DNA of 64,000 nucleotides. Origin: Planctomycetaceae bacterium. GTDB lineage: Bacteria; Planctomycetota; Planctomycetia; Planctomycetales; Planctomycetaceae. Every line of letters begins with the position of its first letter. Positions within the stretch are counted from its first letter, which is position 1. Shown here one piece after another: positions 59,370-64,000 of this stretch. The translations under genes and the position numbers were made by a program. Under the pieces are notes generated by a model. The model did not search any database and was not told the DNA's origin. It saw only the letters and a program-made list of their open reading frames with translations. The DNA is taken from the NCBI GenBank assembly GCA_021732995.1, contig JAKFWA010000040.1:62001-126000 (forward strand). Direction: 5' to 3'.

Positions 59370-60689
59370 ATGAGCGATTCGTTGCTGCAGGCCATTCGCA
59401 ACAAGTCCGCAGTCATTGGCATTATTGGACTCGGCTACGTCGGACTGCCATTGATGACCGCGTTCGTCAAAAGCGGCTATCGCACGATGGGCTTCGACAT
59501 CGATCAGACCAAGGTCGATATGCTCAAGGCCGGCAAGAGCTACATCAAACACATTGACGCCGCGCAGATCGCTCAACTGATCCGCGAAGGCCGCTTCGAG
59601 CCCACCGCCGACTTCGGTCGCCTGCGTGAGCCCGATTGCCTGATCATCGCGGTGCCAACGCCATTGAACGACACGCGCGATCCAGACCTCAGCTACGTTG
59701 AGGGCTCTGCTCAATCCATCGCGGCGACTCTGCGACCTGGCCAACTGGTAGTTCTCGAAAGCACGACGTACCCGACGACGACCCGTGATGTCGTGCAGCC
59801 GATCCTCGATGCGACTGGCCTCAAGCTGGGGCAGGATTACTTCCTGGCCTTCAGTCCCGAGCGTGAAGATCCGGGCAACCCGAAGTTCAACGCCGCCATC
59901 ATTCCGAAAGTCGTCGGCGGCATCGATCAGGTCAGCGGCGATCTGGCCGAAGCTCTCTACACCAACGCCATTGTGCAGGTGGTACGAGTCAGCACGGCCG
60001 AAGTCGCTGAAGCCTGCAAGATTCTGGAGAACACTTACCGAGCGGTGAATATCGCGCTCGTGAATGAACTCAAGATGCTCTACGACCGCATGGGCATCGA
60101 CGTGTGGGAAGTCATCGACGCCGCCAAAACGAAGCCGTTCGGGTTCCAGGCGTTTTATCCCGGACCGGGTCTCGGCGGTCACTGCATTCCGATCGACCCG
60201 TTCTATCTGACGTGGCTGGCTCGCCGTTACGGCATGTCGACGCGTTTCATCGAACTGGCCGGCGAAGTCAATTCGCGCATGCCCGACTATGTGATTTCGC
60301 GGCTGATGGAGTTCCTGAACGATGGAGGCAAGGCCCTAAAGGGCAGCAAGGTCGCTCTGCTGGGTGCGGCCTACAAGAAGGACGTCGACGATCCGCGTGA
60401 AAGTCCGTCGTTCGTGCTGATGGAACAACTGCTCGCCCGAGGCGCGACGCTGACGTACAACGACCCGCACGTGCCGAAGCTGCCCAAGATGCGGCACCAC
60501 AATCTGCCCGCGATGGACAGCCAGGCATTAACGCCCGAGTATCTTGCTGCTCAAGACTGCGTGCTGATTGCGACGGACCACACGGCGTACGACTACGACT
60601 TCATCGTCAAGCACTCGAAGTTCGTGCTGGATACTCGTAACGCCACCAAGAACGTGAAGGCTGGCCGCGAGAAGATTCGCAAGGCTTAG
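59370..60689 (+). CDS. UDP-sugar 6-dehydrogenase (WbpA/WecC-like)
   Basis: A 439-residue NAD-dependent nucleotide-sugar dehydrogenase. The Rossmann motif is GIIGLGYVGLPLMTAF. The catalytic Cys is in PGLGGHCIPIDPFYLTW. The C-terminal UDP-binding domain includes KVALLGAAYKKDVDDPRESPSF, and the end has VLIATDHTAYDYDFIVKHSKFVLDTRNATKNV, which matches the UDP-N-acetylglucosamine dehydrogenase branch. It probably supplies an acidic sugar for exopolysaccharide or O-antigen. No other polysaccharide gene is close. A strong terminator follows. The ATG at 59370 is preferred to the one at 59358. Confidence 0.92.
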   Translation: MSDSLLQAIRNKSAVIGIIGLGYVGLPLMTAFVKSGYRTMGFDIDQTKVDMLKAGKSYIKHIDAAQIAQLIREGRFEPTADFGRLREPDCLIIAVPTPLNDTRDPDLSYVEGSAQSIAATLRPGQLVVLESTTYPTTTRDVVQPILDATGLKLGQDYFLAFSPEREDPGNPKFNAAIIPKVVGGIDQVSGDLAEALYTNAIVQVVRVSTAEVAEACKILENTYRAVNIALVNELKMLYDRMGIDVWEVIDAAKTKPFGFQAFYPGPGLGGHCIPIDPFYLTWLARRYGMSTRFIELAGEVNSRMPDYVISRLMEFLNDGGKALKGSKVALLGAAYKKDVDDPRESPSFVLMEQLLARGATLTYNDPHVPKLPKMRHHNLPAMDSQALTPEYLAAQDCVLIATDHTAYDYDFIVKHSKFVLDTRNATKNVKAGREKIRKA

Positions 60690-60720
60690 TTGCCAATCCC
60701 TCCAAATCTGAGATCGTCCG

Positions 60721-60758
60721 AGAACCTGACGAAGGTGACTTCGTCAGGTTCTTTGCTT
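60721..60758 (+). terminator. intrinsic terminator after the UDP-sugar dehydrogenase
   Basis: AGAACCTGACGAAG, loop GTGA, CTTCGTCAGGTTCT forms a perfect 14-pair stem, followed by TTGCTTT. It lies about 30 bases after the stop codon and 25 bases before the next ATG. It separates the dehydrogenase from the methyltransferase behind it. Confidence 0.85.
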
Positions 60759-60782
60759 TCTACCTCTGAAACGGCCGATTTC

Positions 60783-61562
60783 ATGTCTTCCGACGCGCTG
60801 TCTATCTGGTCCCGCAATGCCGCTTACTGGGATGAATTTCTGGGCGAAGGCAATGAGTTTCAACTGCAACTGATCATGCCCGCGACGGATCGCCTGCTTG
60901 CGATCCAGCCTGGCATGCGGGTGCTCGACATGGCCTGCGGGAACGGGAACTACTCACGCCGCATGGCAACATCCGGGGCATCGGTTGTCGCCTTCGATGG
61001 CGCTGCTCCGTTCATTGAACGGGCTCGTGAACGCACTGCTCAGGCGAATCTGCAAATCGACTATCACGTGATTGACGCCACGGACGAAGCAGCCATTCGC
61101 AGCCTTGGTGAGAACAGTTTCGATGCGGTCGTCTGCTCGTTTGCGATGATGGACTTCGAGCCGATCACTCCGGCCCTGCGAGCCGTTCACGATCTCTTGA
61201 AGGCGGGGGGGCACTTCGTATTCTCTCTGCCCCACCCCTGCTTCAACTCGAACAACACCGTCAAAACCGCCGAACTTGCCGAAGTCAAAGGTCACCTTGT
61301 GCACACCTATGGTGTGAAGGTCACCCGTTATCGCACTCCTTTTCAGGACCTCGCTGCGGGCCTGCTGCATCAGCAAGAGCCGCATCCGCTGTACCACCGC
61401 CCGCTTGAATTGATCTTCAAACTGGCGTTTGAAGCCGGCTTCATCATGGACGGCTTTGAGGAGCCGTCGTTCCCCGTCGGCCCACGCATCAAGAACGTGT
61501 TCACTTGGGCCAAGCGTCCAGAAATTCCGCCGGCAGTCGTTATCCGCTTGCGACGTGCCTGA
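60783..61562 (+). CDS. class I SAM-dependent methyltransferase
   Basis: A 259-residue methyltransferase. The SAM-binding motif is VLDMACGNGNYSRRMA, followed by the acidic loop VVAFDGAAPFIERA and the post-strand FDAVVCSFAMMDFEP. The segment HFVFSLPHPCFNSNN is typical of UbiE/COQ5-like or small-molecule methyltransferases. Substrate is unknown. The ATG at 60783 is used; sequence upstream of it in frame belongs to the terminator. It lies alone between a terminator and a long palindrome. Confidence 0.85.
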   Translation: MSSDALSIWSRNAAYWDEFLGEGNEFQLQLIMPATDRLLAIQPGMRVLDMACGNGNYSRRMATSGASVVAFDGAAPFIERARERTAQANLQIDYHVIDATDEAAIRSLGENSFDAVVCSFAMMDFEPITPALRAVHDLLKAGGHFVFSLPHPCFNSNNTVKTAELAEVKGHLVHTYGVKVTRYRTPFQDLAAGLLHQQEPHPLYHRPLELIFKLAFEAGFIMDGFEEPSFPVGPRIKNVFTWAKRPEIPPAVVIRLRRA

Positions 61563-61688
61563 AGCAGTAGACACAGTCGTCTCCACATCTGTTTTGGAAT
61601 AAACCGCGGATGTCGGTGAAAGGTTGCTGCCCGATCGAGCATTTAGCCTCGCCGGGCTTCTGGAATGGGAGTTCGCAGAAAGTAAGTT

Positions 61689-61805
61689 GTTGCCGGTCTC
61701 CCGACCGAGCCACTCCCGGCGACCGGAGGTCTCCAGCACCGCACGTTGACTCATTCGGGAGACCTATGGTCGCGGCTTGCGGCTCGGTCGGAGACCAGCC
61801 ACAAC
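61689..61805. repeat. nested long palindrome of about 117 bases
   Basis: Outer arms begin GTTGCCGGTCTCCCGACC and end in GGTCGGAGACCAGCCACAAC, sharing the GACCGAGCC/GGCTCGGTC core. A second inverted pair lies inside (GCGACCGGAGGTCTCC with GGAGACCTATGGTCGC). The element can fold into one long hairpin. It ends 39 bases before the SGNH gene start. Related shorter elements are at 5523-5548 and 11621-11653. Confidence 0.6.
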
Positions 61806-61844
61806 GTCAAGAACTTCTCCTCACAACTGACCGGGAGACTTCGC

Positions 61845-63380
61845 ATGCGGCTGATCCTGATGCTCGCTCTGGTGGTTGGACTGCTCTCCTCGGCCGCTCA
61901 GGCTCAGGAGATCTTGCGCGGGACGCTGAAGACTTTGGATGTGCCCGGCAAACGGGTGGTGGTCACGATCGAGGGTAAAGATCGTGAATACACTCTGAAC
62001 TCTGACACGCAGGTGCTCGGAGAAACCGGCAACGATCTCGCCGAGAAGCTGAAGAACTTCAAAGCCGGTGATTCGATCTTTGTGCGACCTGTGGAACGCG
62101 ACGGCAAGCAGGTGCTCACGGGGATTCGGCAAGCAGGCGGACAACCCAACGAACGGCCTCGTGAAGGGGGCCAGCCGCAACGTGCCACGCTCAAGAAGAT
62201 CGATGCGACGAGTTTGACGGTCACGCTCACGGTGGATGGCAAAGACATTGAACTGCAGGCCAATGATCGCACGCAGTTGCGCGGCGTCGAGGGTGCATCG
62301 GTCGCTGAGCGATTACGAAAATTCACCGTCGGCGGCCCGGTTATGTTCCTCACCCAGCGGCAGGACGGGCGCGACGTGCTGGGCGGCATGATGAGTGCCG
62401 CGGATCGCGGGCCAGACAATGCTGGTAACACTGGCAACGCGAATAATGCCAACCGGCCGAACAATAGCGGTCGGGCGATTTCACCAGACCATGCATCGGT
62501 CAAGCCGCTGAATGAACTTGGCAAGGGCGAATATCGAGGTTTCGTCGGAGGCTTCTATCCGAATGGCGAGAACTCGCGTCCCTCGGCACATGAGGCAGCC
62601 GGGCTGAAACTGGCAGCGCAAGTGCGACCTCTGAACGAGCGTGGACAACCGGACCCGAACGGGAAGATCGTGCTGCTGTCAGTCGGCATGAGCAACACGT
62701 CGCAATCGTCGCAGGGCTTTCAGGGCTGGTTGCGGGAAGCTCAGGACCTCAATTCCCGCATGCAATTCGTCAACGGGGCTCAAGGCGGCATGACGGCGGC
62801 GGCTATTCAAGACCCGACCGACGGACGCACGGGAACGCGGTACTGGGAAGAAGTTGATCGCCGCCTGCAGAACGCAGGCGTGTCGCGTGAGCAGGTGCAG
62901 GCCGTCTGGATCAAGCAGGCGGATGGCGGCCCGCAAGGCGGCTTTCCGAGATATGCCCAAAACTTGCAAGCCGAACTGAAGCGCATCGTGCAGGTGCTGC
63001 ACGAGCGCTTCCCGAACGCGAAGCTGTGCTACTTGTCCAGCCGTACTTATGGCGGCTTCGCGACCACGATGCTCAACCCGGAACCTTACGCCTATGAGTC
63101 CGGCTTCGCAGTGAAGTGGTTGATCGAAGAGCAGCTTAAAGGCGATGCGACGTTAAACTACGACTCCGCCAAAGGGGCTGTCAGAGCGCCCTGGCTGAGT
63201 TGGGGACCGTACCTGTGGGCGAACGGAACGACGAAGCGAACGGACGGTTTCAGCTATGAACGAGGGGACTTCATCGACGATGGCACGCATCAGTCGTTTG
63301 ATGGGCAACGCAAAGTCGGACGGCTGATGATCGATTTCTTTCGCTCGGACGCCACAACCAAAGGCTGGTTCCTGAAGTAA
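61845..63380 (+). CDS. exported SGNH-like protein with duplicated N-terminal module
   Basis: A 511-residue exported protein. The signal peptide ends near residue 21 (AAQAQ). Two copies of a ~70-residue beta-rich module follow: the first starts LRGTLKTLDVPGKRVVVTIEGKDREY, the second RATLKKIDATSLTVTLTVDGKDIEL. A low-complexity Asn/Gly linker (NAGNTGNANNANRPNNSG) leads to a C-terminal domain with IVLLSVGMSNTSQSSQGF, which resembles the opening block of SGNH hydrolases, and a late DGTHQSFDGQRKVG with a candidate catalytic Asp/His. The Ser in GMSNT is probably the nucleophile. The substrate is unknown; a carbohydrate esterase is plausible. The ATG at 61845 has GGGAG upstream. Confidence 0.8.
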   Translation: MRLILMLALVVGLLSSAAQAQEILRGTLKTLDVPGKRVVVTIEGKDREYTLNSDTQVLGETGNDLAEKLKNFKAGDSIFVRPVERDGKQVLTGIRQAGGQPNERPREGGQPQRATLKKIDATSLTVTLTVDGKDIELQANDRTQLRGVEGASVAERLRKFTVGGPVMFLTQRQDGRDVLGGMMSAADRGPDNAGNTGNANNANRPNNSGRAISPDHASVKPLNELGKGEYRGFVGGFYPNGENSRPSAHEAAGLKLAAQVRPLNERGQPDPNGKIVLLSVGMSNTSQSSQGFQGWLREAQDLNSRMQFVNGAQGGMTAAAIQDPTDGRTGTRYWEEVDRRLQNAGVSREQVQAVWIKQADGGPQGGFPRYAQNLQAELKRIVQVLHERFPNAKLCYLSSRTYGGFATTMLNPEPYAYESGFAVKWLIEEQLKGDATLNYDSAKGAVRAPWLSWGPYLWANGTTKRTDGFSYERGDFIDDGTHQSFDGQRKVGRLMIDFFRSDATTKGWFLK

Positions 63381-63458
63381 ACCGCCCTAGTTGCTATTCT
63401 CCGTGTGAGCGCCGTGTTTGAAGTTAGTGCCTCGCGTGGAGAAGTTCCGTTGTTCGAC

Positions 63459-63944
63459 ATGTTTCCAGAACAGTCCTTGTTTTCGCCGCACGATCATTGG
63501 ATGCGGCAGGCTCTCGATCAGGCCCGTGCGGCCTTTGAACAGAATGAAGTTCCGGTGGGTGCGGTCATCGTGCAGAACGACACCATCATCGGAGTCGGCT
63601 GCAATCAGCGTGAGACCCTGAAGGACCCCACCGCGCATGCGGAGATCTTGGCGATCTCGCAGGCGGCTCAAACACTCGGGTCGTGGCGATTGCTGGATTG
63701 CACACTCTATGTGACTCTGGAACCGTGCCCCATGTGCGCGGGTGCGATCGTGCAGGCCCGCATTCCGACCGTGATCTACGGCACCACAGACCTCAAAGCC
63801 GGTGCGTGCCATTCGCTGTACGAGATCACCAGCGATCCGCGTCTGAACCACCGGGCCACCGTGATGGGCGGCGTGCTGCAGGAAGAGTGCAAAGCCATCC
63901 TGCAGGAGTTCTTCCAGATCCAACGCTCGCTCGGCAAGAAGTGA
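63459..63944 (+). CDS. tadA: tRNA adenosine(34) deaminase
   Basis: Deaminates A34 to inosine in the anticodon of tRNA-Arg. The 161-residue protein has the cytidine/adenosine deaminase zinc site: His60-Ala-Glu62 in TAHAEILAI and P89-C90-x2-C93 in [11 protein letters not shown]. Other family blocks are [40 protein letters not shown] and [12 protein letters not shown] use the ATG at 63459, which gives the usual length; an earlier GTG at 63405 is possible but its extra residues do not look conserved. It is the last gene in the window. Confidence 0.95.
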   Translation: MFPEQSLFSPHDHWMRQALDQARAAFEQNEVPVGAVIVQNDTIIGVGCNQRETLKDPTAHAEILAISQAAQTLGSWRLLDCTLYVTLEPCPMCAGAIVQARIPTVIYGTTDLKAGACHSLYEITSDPRLNHRATVMGGVLQEECKAILQEFFQIQRSLGKK

Positions 63945-64000
63945 TTGCGTTCTTTGGAACTGGACCTGGTGGAACGTGCTGAGCACCGCGCCGTCGTGGA

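Noticed and set aside
59238-60182. Minus-strand open frame (about 314 codons) opposite the UDP-sugar dehydrogenase
   Set aside because: Antisense shadow of a well-defined enzyme.

Overview
The window reads as chromosomal DNA of a Planctomycetota bacterium, most likely a Planctomycetales member. The support is a set of gene families typical of that group: three Tat-exported DUF1501 proteins, a DUF1559 protein with a type IV pilin-like N terminus, an exported Gfo/Idh/MocA oxidoreductase, a type I sulfatase with a HEAT-like tail, a PQQ-like propeller, an ECF sigma factor, long loosely packed intergenic regions, and short dispersed palindromes. Outer-membrane genes (lptE-like next to a BamD-like lipoprotein, an LpxL-like acyltransferase) indicate a Gram-negative envelope. 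No rRNA, tRNA, CRISPR array, transposase, integrase or replication origin was seen. The DNA is GC-rich by eye; composition was not measured.

Layout. 0-6.7 kb: a TadE-like pseudopilin, a B12-type radical SAM protein, a DmeF-like metal exporter, a small unknown protein, an LpxL-like acyltransferase and a DUF1559 protein. 6.9-10.2 kb: one large NACHT/leucine-rich-repeat STAND ATPase, the clearest accessory gene. 10.6-15.9 kb: an exported nucleoside hydrolase, then on the minus strand proC, a ClC-type transporter and leuA. Between the ClC gene and leuA lies a complete apparent leucine attenuator: promoter, Leu-rich 15-residue leader peptide, antiterminator and intrinsic terminator. 16-25.6 kb: exported oxidoreductase, two DUF1501 proteins, an LtaS-like membrane enzyme, truB and metX. 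25.7-29 kb: anti-sigma-like protein, B12-binding-like protein, ECF sigma factor, and a hairpin-rich gap. 29-36.7 kb: a small envelope cluster, lptE/bamD-like, recO, an acetyltransferase, an AAG-type DNA glycosylase and a transglutaminase-like protein. 36.9-43.9 kb: a ten-EF-hand propeller protein, a third DUF1501 protein, a sulfite-oxidase-like protein, and a small group of Flp/TadE-like pilins. 44-57.9 kb: PQQ propeller, zinc-ribbon protein, sulfatase, rsgA, ceramidase-like protein, MoxR, esterase, THUMP methyltransferase, pgsA, ABC permease, M20 peptidase and a Tyr/Gly-rich exported protein. 58-64 kb: two methyltransferases, a nucleotide-sugar dehydrogenase, an SGNH protein with a duplicated N-terminal module, and tadA.

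Most genes look like single transcription units. Likely short operons are proC-ClC, bamD-like-lptE, the 29.1-30.6 kb group, the 42.1-43.2 kb pilin group, and perhaps the 52.8-57.4 kb run. The items most worth following up are the leuA attenuator and the NLR-like NACHT-LRR protein. Several short inverted-repeat families recur between genes.
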